From NCBI GenBank assembly GCA_036964625.1, contig JBALTG010000003.1, positions 21,232-85,231 on the forward strand: a DNA stretch of 64,000 nt, written 5' to 3'. The notes under the pieces are model-generated. The model searched no databases and had not been told where the DNA came from. It was given only the letters and a program-made list of their open reading frames with translations. The position numbers and the translations under genes are program-made. Of the stretch, positions 25,530-36,011 are shown in pieces. Positions within the stretch are counted from its first letter, which is position 1, and each line of letters starts with the position of its first letter. This DNA comes from Motiliproteus sp036964625 (GTDB lineage Bacteria; Pseudomonadota; Gammaproteobacteria; Pseudomonadales; Balneatricaceae).

Positions 25530-25874
25530 ATGCCTATCTACGAATATCGCTGTGGTGAGTGCGGCCACCAGCTTGAAGCCCTGCAGAAGATGAGTGAGCA
25601 GCCGTTGCTTGATTGTCCTGTCTGCGCCAAGCCTGCACTGGACAAGCTGATCTCGGCCGCAGCATTCCATCTAACGGGTAGTGGCTGGTACAAGACTGAT
25701 TCTAAAGCCGACGCGAAGAAAAATCCTGCCGGTGGCGGTAAGTCCGCCAGCCCTGCCGCTACGTCTAGTCCGGCAGCGGATACCCCGACCAGCACTGCGA
25801 CGGCAGCTAAGTCCGGTACTCAGTCAACGACTAAGCCCGTGACTAAGACCGGTAAGGCTGCTGCGAGTAACTAA
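25530..25874 (+). CDS. FmdB-family zinc-ribbon protein
   Basis: A 114-residue protein starting MPIYEYRCGECGHQLEALQK with a second CPVC pair, the CxxC...CxxC zinc ribbon of the FmdB (CxxC_CXXC_SSSS) family. After residue about 60 it becomes a long Ala/Ser/Thr/Lys/Pro tail, which is common in gammaproteobacterial members. Gene context upstream of aspS is typical. Its biochemical function is not established. Confidence 0.9.
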   Translation: MPIYEYRCGECGHQLEALQKMSEQPLLDCPVCAKPALDKLISAAAFHLTGSGWYKTDSKADAKKNPAGGGKSASPAATSSPAADTPTSTATAAKSGTQSTTKPVTKTGKAAASN

Positions 25875-26057
25875 TCTCGGCCGCGCTCGCAACGCCTCGC
25901 CAGTGCGGGGCGCTGTTGGTTTTAGCCGTTTAAGAATTTAACCGATAACGCTTTAGCCGTTCAGCCGATAGGCCGCTCGACTCTTTAACCGTGTAACGTT
26001 TAACCGTGCAACGGGGCGTTAGTTTACTTTTTAGCATTTGGATAACAGGAACAAACT

Positions 26058-27830
<1,773 letters not shown>

Positions 27831-27894
27831 GTGTGACCCTGTCTTGAGCGCTACGGCGGGTGCTACCCGTCGCATAACGTGTCTGGAGTGATTT

Positions 27895-27931
27895 AAAAAC
27901 CGTGGCTTGTTTTCAGAGTCGCGGTTTTTTT
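27895..27931 (+). terminator. Rho-independent terminator of aspS
   Basis: AAAAACCGTGGCT pairs imperfectly with AGTCGCGGTTTTT around a short loop and ends in seven T residues. It lies 65 bases after the aspS stop codon. A frame opening at 27902 would begin inside this structure, which argues for the later start of the next gene. Confidence 0.8.
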
Positions 27932-27955
27932 ATCGCTGTTGCAAAGGAGCTAAGG

Positions 27956-28543
27956 TTGTTAACGAAGAAGCTGTACAGCGATGAGCTGGTTGAATTGGCC
28001 AATCAGGCCTGGATCTTAAATGTAGCGCTTGCCGAGCTGCATCGCTTTGATGCCAGAATTACTGCTCACCTACTGGCAGAGCCGGTAACGGCTCTGCAGT
28101 TAGCGCATGATCGCGACGACACGTTAAGCCCTGCGATCAGTCGCTTGAAAATCCGTCTGGATGCATTGCTGAGCAAATGGCAGCGGCGCATTGTGCAGGA
28201 ATCTCCGGAGCTGGTATCGCTGGTGATTTCTGCCGAGCCCTGGGGCTGTCGCCTGGAGGTACCCGACGCGATCCGAAAGCAGATCCAGATCGAATCTGCG
28301 GGAGATATGCCACTTGCGGATGCAGAGATGCTTGCGGCTGGCAATCCGGAGGTTTTTTACATCTTTTGGACACAAAGTAACAGCGCTGAGGATCCGTTTG
28401 AAAGGGTCAGCGTGACCGGTTTTAGTGGCATCGAATTAAATACCGCTAAGATGTGGTGGAGCTGGTGCCTTGATAGCCCGTGGCCGCTGAGTCGGTTACA
28501 GGTCACCCGCGCAAACCTGTGGCAGGTAGATCGCTGCTATTAA
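27956..28543 (+). CDS. Hypothetical protein, about 195 residues
   Basis: A soluble protein I do not recognise. It starts LTKKLYSDELVELANQAW, is mostly helical in its first 100 residues, and ends with a Trp-rich region (KMWWSWCLDSPWPLSRLQ). The TTG at 27956 has AAGGAG with a 7-base gap and lies after the aspS terminator; the longer frame from 27902 would start within it. The many conserved-looking aromatic residues suggest a real folded protein. No signal peptide or membrane segment is seen. Confidence 0.6.
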   Translation: MLTKKLYSDELVELANQAWILNVALAELHRFDARITAHLLAEPVTALQLAHDRDDTLSPAISRLKIRLDALLSKWQRRIVQESPELVSLVISAEPWGCRLEVPDAIRKQIQIESAGDMPLADAEMLAAGNPEVFYIFWTQSNSAEDPFERVSVTGFSGIELNTAKMWWSWCLDSPWPLSRLQVTRANLWQVDRCY

Positions 28544-28591
28544 CTGCGGCCGCTGTTGGCTTGAACCCCGGTCTAAAACTGTGGCTCGGCT

Positions 28592-28695
28592 GAAAATTGC
28601 TCCTGCATTTTAGGCACTTCCCACATTTCCTTGTGGGTCGACCGAAAATTGCTCCTGCATTTTAGGCACTTCCCACATTATCCTTGTGGGTCGAG
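28592..28695. repeat. 52-bp tandem duplication containing a hairpin
   Basis: A unit beginning GAAAATTGCTCCTGCATTTT at 28592 recurs at 28644 with almost no change. Each copy ends with CCCACA...TGTGGG, a small stem-loop. It lies between the convergent unknown gene and menE and could serve as a double terminator-like or REP-like element. There is no T-tract. Confidence 0.85.
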
Positions 28696-28702
28696 TTTAT
28701 TC

Positions 28703-30175
28703 CTACCGGTTTAGCTTGGCGGCTAGGCGTATCAGTTCTGCGCGGCTGGTTTTGAGGGCTGTTGTTGGAGCCGGTAAGGGCAGGTAACGGATAGGTATCA
28801 GGTAGCCTGGCAGGCGTTGGCGTAGCCAGGATTCTAGCTGGACGGTATCGATGCTGGATAGGGTGCTGATAAAGGCGACAGGGCGCTGACCATAGCGGGG
28901 ATCAGCAACCGGTACCACAAAGCACGCCGCTATGCCTGGGTACGCAGCCAGCGTCTGTTCGATCATTTCGGGTTGAATGTTCTCGCCCCCGGAGATGAAC
29001 TGGTTGTCCAAGCGCCCGCAGATAGTTAAGTGCTGCCGTGCATCAAACTGTCCTAAATCCCGGGTGTTAAACCAGCCTTGATTATCTAGGGGGCGGTGAT
29101 ACTGGCCATCGCGGTAATAACCCAGAAACAGCGACTCACCCTTGACCAGGATTTCATTCTCGGCGGATAGCTTCAGCTGACAATGCGGCAGTAACGTTGC
29201 CAGTCGTCCCGAGGGGCAGAGTGGCCCCGTCATCACCTGGGAACTCATCTCGGTCAGGCCGTAGCTGATCCAGCTCTGCACGGGCTGCTGTTGCAGCCAG
29301 GTCAGCAAGGCGGGTGGAATGACGCCGCCCCCGACAAGCAGCTGTCGTAGCGCGCTGTCGGAAAAACTGAAATTAGCGTGCTGCAGTCGCAGCAGTTGCG
29401 TGGAGACTGCCGACAGGTGGGTCAGACGGGGCTCTCTGAGCAGCTGCTGCAGCGATTCATCCGCGGCAGGGATGATCAGGCATGCCCCCGCCAGAAGCGC
29501 GCGGAACACCGTGGCTTGGCCGCCGATATGATACAGCGGTAACGCCAGTGCCCAGCCATCACCGGGCTGCAGTGGGATCAGTGCACGGCTGCCCTCCGCA
29601 CTGGCAGCATGGTTACGGTAGCTGTGCAATGCCAGCTTGGGGGTGGCGGTGGAGCCGGACGTTAATACGCCACTCAGGGGCGCTTGCGGATTGCCGATCC
29701 GGATAGGCTCTATCGGGGGCTGGTCGGTTATGGATGTTGTAGGGGGCTTGGCGAGTGTGTTGAGATCGAGTCTGCGACAGCGCTCTGGCAGCAGGGTGCA
29801 GTCGGTAACGTTTCCGCTGTCATCGATAACCCCGTCCGCATTACAGCGCTTAAGTAATTCGAGCTGTTGGGCCGCAGGAAAGGCGGGATTGATCGGGATT
29901 AGGACACATCCCAGCCGCAGGCTCGCAATGAGCAACCGTATCAGTTCGGCTTTGTCATGAGTCACCAGCAGCAGGTGTTGGCCTGGCTTGACGCCCTGTT
30001 GCTGGAGCCAGTGGCGGCGCTGTTCGACCTGGAAATGCAACTGATCGTAGCGGCATAGGCGCGATTGGCCATCCGCCAGGCGCTCGACCAGCGCGATCGC
30101 CTCGGGGCGTTCCAGAGCGTGTTGTGCCAGCGGGCAGGTTGTTCGGGGGGCAGTCATAAAAGGCTCACAGGTCAC
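28703..30175 (-). CDS. menE: o-Succinylbenzoate--CoA ligase
   Basis: A 490-residue AMP-forming ligase that activates o-succinylbenzoate with CoA in menaquinone synthesis. The ATP-binding P-loop reads LTSGSTATPKLALHSY, followed by WISYGLTEMSSQV, FNTRDLGQFD and LDNQFISGGENIQPEMIE. The usual GK catalytic motif near the C-terminus is represented by TTALKTSRAEL, with Lys in the expected region. It is the last gene of the men operon, 10 bases after menC. The start may be GTG at 30175 or ATG at 30157. Confidence 0.92.
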   Translation of the reverse strand: MTCEPFMTAPRTTCPLAQHALERPEAIALVERLADGQSRLCRYDQLHFQVEQRRHWLQQQGVKPGQHLLLVTHDKAELIRLLIASLRLGCVLIPINPAFPAAQQLELLKRCNADGVIDDSGNVTDCTLLPERCRRLDLNTLAKPPTTSITDQPPIEPIRIGNPQAPLSGVLTSGSTATPKLALHSYRNHAASAEGSRALIPLQPGDGWALALPLYHIGGQATVFRALLAGACLIIPAADESLQQLLREPRLTHLSAVSTQLLRLQHANFSFSDSALRQLLVGGGVIPPALLTWLQQQPVQSWISYGLTEMSSQVMTGPLCPSGRLATLLPHCQLKLSAENEILVKGESLFLGYYRDGQYHRPLDNQGWFNTRDLGQFDARQHLTICGRLDNQFISGGENIQPEMIEQTLAAYPGIAACFVVPVADPRYGQRPVAFISTLSSIDTVQLESWLRQRLPGYLIPIRYLPLPAPTTALKTSRAELIRLAAKLNR

Positions 30176-30185
30176 AGCTCACAGA

Positions 30186-31181
30186 TTAGCTACGCCACAA
30201 ACAGGTCAGATCATGCGGCGTCAAGGTGGGTTTGGCCGGATCGCCGCCGCGTAGCAGATTGCGACTAAAAGCCCTCGCGGTATCCAGGCCGGGTGCTTCG
30301 GCGGGGGTCAGCTGGGTCGCCAGCGCCGCGATCTGGGCCAATCCCAGGCTCGATTCATAACTGCTGCTGAGGATGACGCGTACCCCCCGTTTCTGCCCGA
30401 GTTCAATCCAGTCACGAAGCTGCTGCAGCGATCCGGTCAGGCTGGGTTTGAGGATCAGTGCGGCCAGTGCAGGGTGCTTGGGGAGGATAAAGCCAGGAAG
30501 GCGCAGACTTTCATCCAATGCCAACGCCACGCCGGTCTGTTCCGTGAGCTCGAGCGATTGCTGCAGGTCGCGGCAGGGCTCTTCTAGATAGTCGATCGTG
30601 GCCCGCGGAATCGCGGTTAGAAATTGCTGTGCCTGCTGCAGAGTCCAGCCTTGATTGCAGTCGATCCGTAATCGTAGCTCAGGTGTTTCTCGCAGCAGCG
30701 CCTGAACTAGCGCGATCTCCCGAGCCAGTGATCGACGCGCCAGTTTTAATTTGAGGCTAGCTGGTTGCTGGGTTGTTGCCAGACACCTCCACTGTTGCAG
30801 CATCGCCTCGGGTTCGTCCTGCAGCAACGGGTAGCTGACGGGCGTACCCGGCTCGCTGAGCGGGCCTTTGTCTAGTTCGTGCAGGGCGCAGCTAAACCCA
30901 AATCGAGCGCTGGGACTGAGGACCGGGATCGGATCTGTTGCGGAACCGTTCAGCCAGGCTTTCGCCTGGGTAATCAGATCCTGTTGGCTCTGGGCTAGTG
31001 TTTCAATGCTGAAACCGGGCAGTGGCGCGGCTTCACCCCAGCCACTCCGGTCCGATCCCTGGTCTAAGCGTAACAGCAGTCCCTCGCGCTGAGCGAGCAT
31101 CACCCCCGCACTCCGGATCGGAGAGGTTAGCGGGATACAGTAGGCGTAGATCGCCGCCCCGCGCTGGTTTTGGTTGCGCAT
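30186..31181 (-). CDS. menC: o-Succinylbenzoate synthase
   Basis: A 331-residue enolase-superfamily enzyme that dehydrates SHCHC to o-succinylbenzoate. The expected catalytic set is visible: the first Lys in SLKLKLARR, metal ligands Asp in LRIDCNQGW, Glu in IDYLEEP and Asp in LALDESLRL, and the second Lys in ALILKPSLTG. The protein is close to the family length. It lies between menB and menE on the minus strand with short gaps and acts in the cytoplasm. Confidence 0.94.
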   Translation of the reverse strand: MRNQNQRGAAIYAYCIPLTSPIRSAGVMLAQREGLLLRLDQGSDRSGWGEAAPLPGFSIETLAQSQQDLITQAKAWLNGSATDPIPVLSPSARFGFSCALHELDKGPLSEPGTPVSYPLLQDEPEAMLQQWRCLATTQQPASLKLKLARRSLAREIALVQALLRETPELRLRIDCNQGWTLQQAQQFLTAIPRATIDYLEEPCRDLQQSLELTEQTGVALALDESLRLPGFILPKHPALAALILKPSLTGSLQQLRDWIELGQKRGVRVILSSSYESSLGLAQIAALATQLTPAEAPGLDTARAFSRNLLRGGDPAKPTLTPHDLTCLWRS

Positions 31182-31214
31182 CTTAGAGGCTATCCCTTTT
31201 AGTTGTTATCTGGC

Positions 31215-32069
31215 TCAGGGTGAGCGTTTGAATTTAGTAAATTCCGGGCGGCGTTTCTCAACGAAGGCGTTGCGGCCCTCCTGGGCTTCTTCGGACATAT
31301 AGAACATCAGGGTGGCGTTGCCCGCCAGCTCTTGCAAGCCGGCCTGGCCATCGCAGTCGGCGTTCAGCGCGGACTTGAGGCAGCGTAGCGCCAGGGGTGA
31401 GTTTTGCAACATCTCCCGGCACCAGCGTACCGTTTCGGTTTCCAGTTCTGCCAGCGGCACCACGGTATTGACCAGCCCCATATCTAGGGCTTTGGCGGCG
31501 TCGTACTGGCGGCACAGAAACCAGATCTCGCGGGCTTTTTTCTGGCCGACGATACGCGCCAGATAGCTTGAGCCGTAGCCGCCATCGAAGGAGCCGACGG
31601 CTGGCCCGGTCTGGCCGAATACCGCATTGTCTGCGGCGATGGTCAGGTCACAGACCAGATGCAGCACATGCCCGCCACCGATCGCATAGCCTGCCACCAT
31701 GGCTACTACCGGCTTGGGGCAGGTGCGGATCTGGCGTTGCAGGTCGAGTACGTTGAGGTGCTCGGTACCTTCGCCATCGCTATAGCCCGAACTACCGCGA
31801 ATGCTCTGGTCGCCGCCGGAGCAGAATGCTTTGTCGCCCGCGCCGGTCAGAATTACCGCGCCGACCTCGCTGTCGTAACGGGCATCTTCAAGCGCCTGCT
31901 GCATCTCGCGCACGGTCTTGGGTCGGAACGCATTGTGGACTTGAGGGCGGTTGATGCTGATCTTGGCGATCCCTCCGGCCTTGTGGTAGAGAATATCTTC
32001 GAAGCGCTCGCTGTGATCCTGCCAGTGGATCGGCGCACTCAGTTGTTGTTCGGTCAATCCGTATTTCAT
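31215..32069 (-). CDS. menB: 1,4-Dihydroxy-2-naphthoyl-CoA synthase
   Basis: A 284-residue crotonase-fold enzyme closing the second ring of the naphthoquinone. Family marks are CSGGDQSIRG, MVAGYAIGGGHVLHLVCDLT and FGQTGPAVGSFDGGYGSSYL. The Gly in QTGP places it in the type I, bicarbonate-dependent group. It lies 47 bases after the menD stop. In many enterobacteria menH sits between menD and menB; there is no room for it here. Confidence 0.96.
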   Translation of the reverse strand: MKYGLTEQQLSAPIHWQDHSERFEDILYHKAGGIAKISINRPQVHNAFRPKTVREMQQALEDARYDSEVGAVILTGAGDKAFCSGGDQSIRGSSGYSDGEGTEHLNVLDLQRQIRTCPKPVVAMVAGYAIGGGHVLHLVCDLTIAADNAVFGQTGPAVGSFDGGYGSSYLARIVGQKKAREIWFLCRQYDAAKALDMGLVNTVVPLAELETETVRWCREMLQNSPLALRCLKSALNADCDGQAGLQELAGNATLMFYMSEEAQEGRNAFVEKRRPEFTKFKRSP

Positions 32070-32116
32070 TTTAGGCTCGTCGTTAGGAATAGCTGTTAAT
32101 GGGTGTTGATTGTTAA

Positions 32117-34045
32117 TTATTGGTCTGTCGTCAGGTCCTGAATCTGCTGCACGGTGATGCGGGCATCGGCACTGATCTCGATCAGACAGGGTCCGTTGCT
32201 CTGCAGTGCTTTTTGGTAATGGACGATAAAGTCGCGCAGCGACACGGGGTGGTGGTAACGAATCTGGAACAGGTTACAGGCATGTTCGAAAGTAAGCCCG
32301 TGCGGACGCTGGTAGTGTTGCTGGCGTAGGCTCTCATCAGGGATCGGTAGCATCCGAAAGATGCCGCCGCCATCGTTATTCAGCACCACGATCACCAGCG
32401 GAAACGGATGCTCGCGCAGCAGCGCCAGCGCGTTCAGATCGTACAGCAGCGAGTAATCGCCCAGCAGTAGCGTGCCCGGTTGCTGCTGGGCCAGTCCGCA
32501 GCCGAGCGCGGTTGCCACTAGGCCATCGATGCCGCTGGCGCCGCGGTTGGCGAAAACCTGCGGGCTGGCTTGGCCATGATTGAGCGGGGGCGAGATTAGG
32601 CTATCGCTACTGCCGTCACTGTGGTTGGCGAAGCTCTGCGGACTGGCTTGGCCTTGATTGAGCGGGGGCGAGATTAGACTATCGCTACTGCCGCCGCTGT
32701 GGTTGGCGAAGCTCTGCGGACTGACCGGCAGCACCGCGCCGATCAGATCCAGCAGGCGGATGCTCAGACTGTTGCCAGCCAGCAGCCAGCTCTCAATCGG
32801 GCTGTGGGTAAACAGTTGATAGGCGACCGCTAGTTCGCTGAGCTGGGGATGATGGTTGGTCGAAAATTGCTGTTGCAGTTGTATGCTCAGCCGGTGTTGC
32901 TGCGCAAGCAGCAGTCGGTTCGGTTCTGTGTGTAGGGGGAGGTCGGTGAGCTGTTCAAGGGTCGCTAGTTGCTGTTGGCTCCAGTCGCCAATGGCCGTCG
33001 AGAAAAAGTGACTCTGGTTGCGACCCGGAGCCAGAGGCGTCTCACCCGGATGGACCAGCCAAAATTGCTCCCAGGGGTGCTGATCGACAAACGTCTGGAG
33101 CCGTTTGGAGACTAGCCGGGTACCGAGTTGTAACAGGTGCCGGGATTGCAGTAGTGGGCTTCTGCTTGCCTCGTTGGATAGCAGCAGGTCTGTCAGTCCC
33201 AGGCAGTCCGGGTCGGTTTTTAGTTGCGACTGTATGTCCGCGAGTAGCGGCCAGTCGAGCGCCCTGGCCAACGCTTTCACCGCGTGGGCACTGGCTCTGT
33301 CTGGCAGTGCGCCGACAACGATCAGCCCCGGTTGGGCAACGAGCTGCCGCCAGCGGGTTATGCCCGGTTGCGCTGCATCGGTAGGGTGAGGTAGCGGCCG
33401 TTCAATGGGATACGGCAACCCGCTGCTAAGCCAGGGCCGAACAGAGGCCAGGTACTCGCTGAAGTCCTCCGTCGTGCCATTGGGATAGAGCGGTTCGTCA
33501 AACATGCAGTTAATGTGCGTAACGCCTCCCGCCGGGTCGGCGATGGCGTCTATGGCGGTGGCTATCTGTTCTAGTAACAGGTCTGCGGATTGCTCCTGGC
33601 TGGGCGGTTGCAGATAAAGACTATGGCGCGGATAGGCGGCGAAAATCCCGCGCTGGTTGATGGCCTGATTGGCTCCGCAATCCTGCAGACGCGGGGGTCG
33701 GTCGGCGCTGATCACGAGCAGCGCAACACCGGTCTGCGCCGCTTCAATCACCGCGGGGTAGAGGTTGGCCACCGCCGTGCCCGAGGTGGTGATGATTGCG
33801 ACAGAGGGGTTATCGGCGGCGTCTGCAGCGAGTCCTTTGGCGATCCCCAGGGCTAAAAACCCCAGGCCGCGTTCGTCGAAGTGGTGCAACAGCTGCAGCT
33901 CAGGGCGCTGAGCTAAAGCCAGTACCAGAGGCGTTGAGCGTGATCCCGGCGCCAGGCAGACATGGCTGACGCCGCGCCGGACCAATTCTTCGATCAGCAG
34001 CGTGGCCCAGAGTTGATTAACGGAGGCGTGATGAGTTGATGGCAT
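32117..34045 (-). CDS. menD: SEPHCHC synthase with a 52-residue repeat insertion
   Basis: A 642-residue thiamine-diphosphate enzyme joining isochorismate and 2-oxoglutarate; usual MenD proteins have about 550-580 residues. The N-terminal catalytic Glu region (SHVCLAPGSRSTPLVLALA), SADRPP, FANRGASGIDGL and the ThDP motif GDYSLLYDLNALAL...LNNDGGGIF are present. The excess is mostly two extra 26-residue units (about residues 449-500), each starting SPQSFANHS, placed just before the native SPQVFANRGASGIDG segment. They come from two 78-bp tandem copies (32547-32702). The insertion lies before the ThDP loop and may be a tolerated surface loop. Start ATG at 34045, 20 bases after menF. Confidence 0.93.
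   Translation of the reverse strand: MPSTHHASVNQLWATLLIEELVRRGVSHVCLAPGSRSTPLVLALAQRPELQLLHHFDERGLGFLALGIAKGLAADAADNPSVAIITTSGTAVANLYPAVIEAAQTGVALLVISADRPPRLQDCGANQAINQRGIFAAYPRHSLYLQPPSQEQSADLLLEQIATAIDAIADPAGGVTHINCMFDEPLYPNGTTEDFSEYLASVRPWLSSGLPYPIERPLPHPTDAAQPGITRWRQLVAQPGLIVVGALPDRASAHAVKALARALDWPLLADIQSQLKTDPDCLGLTDLLLSNEASRSPLLQSRHLLQLGTRLVSKRLQTFVDQHPWEQFWLVHPGETPLAPGRNQSHFFSTAIGDWSQQQLATLEQLTDLPLHTEPNRLLLAQQHRLSIQLQQQFSTNHHPQLSELAVAYQLFTHSPIESWLLAGNSLSIRLLDLIGAVLPVSPQSFANHSGGSSDSLISPPLNQGQASPQSFANHSDGSSDSLISPPLNHGQASPQVFANRGASGIDGLVATALGCGLAQQQPGTLLLGDYSLLYDLNALALLREHPFPLVIVVLNNDGGGIFRMLPIPDESLRQQHYQRPHGLTFEHACNLFQIRYHHPVSLRDFIVHYQKALQSNGPCLIEISADARITVQQIQDLTTDQ
32469..32722 (-). repeat. 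Three 78-bp tandem units within menD
   Basis: Units start at 32469 (native, diverged), 32547 and 32625, with an 18-20 base partial copy at 32703. The last two are nearly identical; the native one matches them at roughly 70 % over about 50 bases by hand alignment. The unit keeps the reading frame and adds 52 residues. Confidence 0.9.
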
Positions 34046-34064
34046 GCGTTCCCTGCGAGTCAGA

Positions 34065-35408
34065 TTATGATTGCTGCAGCAACGAAAGCGGCAAGGCTAT
34101 TTTTTGCTCCAGTTCCTGCCATTCTAATTCAGGATCGGATTGCGGTACGATACCCGCACCGGCATGTAGATGCAGTTGCTGTTGGTCGATGTAGGCGCTA
34201 CGGATGGTCACGGCCAGTTCTGAGCGCGCTGAGCTGATGTAACCGCAACTGCCCGCGTACAGACCGCGCTGAAAGGGTTCTTTATCACGGATAAACCGAC
34301 GCGCGCGCTCTGCAGGTAATCCCCCCACTGCGGCGGTAGGGTGTAGGGTGCTTAGCAGCTGCGCATCCATATCCGCGTGGGGTAGCTGCCCCTGAATCTG
34401 TTGCTGGAGATGTTGTAGCCCTGATAGTGGCAGTAATTGGGTACCCTCTCCCTGGCTGATCTGTACTCCCAGCCCTTTCAATTTGGCGCCTATCTCCACC
34501 ACGACAAGGTCATGTTCATGGCGGGTTTTGCTGTCATGATATAGGGCTTCGGCTTGCTCTCCTGCCTGGGCACTATCGTTGGAACGCGGTAGCGTTCCGG
34601 CCACAGCTTCGGTGGTGAGCCAGAGTTTGTCGCGCAGAAATAGCCGTTCAGGGGTGAAGCTCATAAAACCTTTATCGGCTGCGATCTGGTAGCCGATCTG
34701 ATAACTATTGATTGAAGCGATCTGCCAGCGTTTGAACAGCGACCAGTAATCGACGGCTTGCGGGCACTGGAAAGTGCTTTGCCGCGCCAGCACCACTTTT
34801 TGCAGGTGACCCTGGTTGAAGCAGTGCTTGGCGTCGATCACCGCTTGTTGCCACTGGTCGAAATCAGGACTGTCTTGCCGCTGCGATGTCGGCAGAGGCA
34901 TCTGGGTGAGGGGGCGGGTGGGTTGTATTTTTCGTAGCCTGCGAGCCAGGGCATCTAGGTCGCTGGTTGCGTTGAGGGTAACGCTCAGGCTTAACTGGTG
35001 CCGATCCAGCGATAATGCAATCTCTGGCAGAAACAGCAACTGCTGCGGGTAAGCGGATGTGTCCGTGTCATTGCTCTGTTCCAGGCTGTCAAACCCGGAT
35101 AGCCAGTAATAGCGCAGACCGGTTTGAGCAACGAGTCCGGCGTCGAGCTGGTTGCGGGCCTGTTGGTTGTGATAAGCCTCCGCCGTGCCCAGAGCGGCTA
35201 TCTGAGTGTTGCTTTTACGGCAACACCAGAAAAATTTCGGAAACAGCTCCTGAGCCGCCAGCCAGGCCGCAAGGTCCGGCGCGTCGCTGAGTGGCAGTGA
35301 GTGCTCGAGCAGGCAGGGGAAGGAGTGGCGCGGATTGCAGCTTAGCCCGGTAAGTTGCAGGCACAGCGTATCGATCGCCTTGGCAATGGCCTGATAAAAA
35401 ATGGTCAT
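34065..35408 (-). CDS. menF: Isochorismate synthase
   Basis: A 447-residue chorismate-binding enzyme converting chorismate to isochorismate, the first dedicated menaquinone step. The C-terminal chorismate domain shows FMSFTPERLF, AVAGTLPRSN, HDLVVVEI, LHPTAAVGGLP, RGLYAGSCGYI and LHAGAGIVPQSDPELEWQE. The weakly conserved N-terminal half is typical. It heads the men operon (menF-menD-menB-menC-menE). A 600-base spacer with inverted repeats separates it from the next operon. Confidence 0.93.
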   Translation of the reverse strand: MTIFYQAIAKAIDTLCLQLTGLSCNPRHSFPCLLEHSLPLSDAPDLAAWLAAQELFPKFFWCCRKSNTQIAALGTAEAYHNQQARNQLDAGLVAQTGLRYYWLSGFDSLEQSNDTDTSAYPQQLLFLPEIALSLDRHQLSLSVTLNATSDLDALARRLRKIQPTRPLTQMPLPTSQRQDSPDFDQWQQAVIDAKHCFNQGHLQKVVLARQSTFQCPQAVDYWSLFKRWQIASINSYQIGYQIAADKGFMSFTPERLFLRDKLWLTTEAVAGTLPRSNDSAQAGEQAEALYHDSKTRHEHDLVVVEIGAKLKGLGVQISQGEGTQLLPLSGLQHLQQQIQGQLPHADMDAQLLSTLHPTAAVGGLPAERARRFIRDKEPFQRGLYAGSCGYISSARSELAVTIRSAYIDQQQLHLHAGAGIVPQSDPELEWQELEQKIALPLSLLQQS

Positions 35409-36011
35409 GTGGATTAGAGCCCTGTCTCTGTTCTGGCACGTTCAACTGGGCGCAATTTAGCACGTTTCCACCCTCGAGTGATAATCCTAAGCTGCTGTTT
35501 TTTAATGGCTAGGTGCCGCGGAGCGTTGATCTTTCAGGATCCTGTTGCTAGGCATGGCAGGCTTAATCAAGGAGGCTGGGTTGTAAGGTTGTTGTATTTC
35601 TGCAAACAAGGCTTTCGTTTGTATAAAATTTATTTATTTACAATGTGTTATCTTGGGTGTTGGCGTGAATATATATTATTTTATTGGCGTCTGAGTAAGT
35701 TTTTGGTTTAAACCGCGATTGACGGGTGAGGGCCGAATAAAAATCGACCTGATTACCCACAAAACTTAGCCATGATGCAGCCGATCTATTCTCGCAAGCT
35801 CGTATGCCCACGACTTGGCACGGGGGGATGGCTGAAGATCATGGGTAATCAGGTGGGATTTTTCAGAGCAAGATTAAAGATAGAGCGGCAATCACTGCGT
35901 TGCCGTCTATGGCAACTGTCTATAGTTGCTTGTGGTTTACCGAGGCGGGAAGGCAAAAAAAATCCCGGGCCGGCGGTCTTGTGACCGCAGGCCCGGGACC
36001 TTTAGCAGGGC
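35409..36011. other. Intergenic region with long imperfect palindrome and terminator
   Basis: CCTGATTACCCA (35750-35761) is the exact inverse of TGGGTAATCAGG (35843-35854); inside, TTAGCCAT and ATGGCTGA also pair. Together they could fold into an element of about 105 bases. The A/T-rich 35580-35720 part probably holds the menF promoter. A strong terminator for the neighbouring operon lies at 35955-35998. No gene is recognised. Confidence 0.6.
35955..35998 (-). terminator. Rho-independent terminator of the liv/acyl-CoA ligase operon
   Basis: On the minus strand TCCCGGGCC-T-GCGGTC pairs with GACCGC-CGGCCCGGGA around a short loop and is followed by eight T residues. It stands about 14 bases after the stop codon at 36012, ending the long minus-strand operon. 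Confidence 0.92.

Noticed and set aside
35813..35832. Sigma-54-like TGGCAC in the menF spacer
   Set aside because: TGGCACGGGGGGATGGC lacks the TTGC element at the required spacing.
35750..35854. Integron attC site
   Set aside because: The palindrome is of suitable size, but the R'/R'' core sites (GTTRRRY/RYYYAAC) are not present at its ends and no cassette or integrase is nearby.
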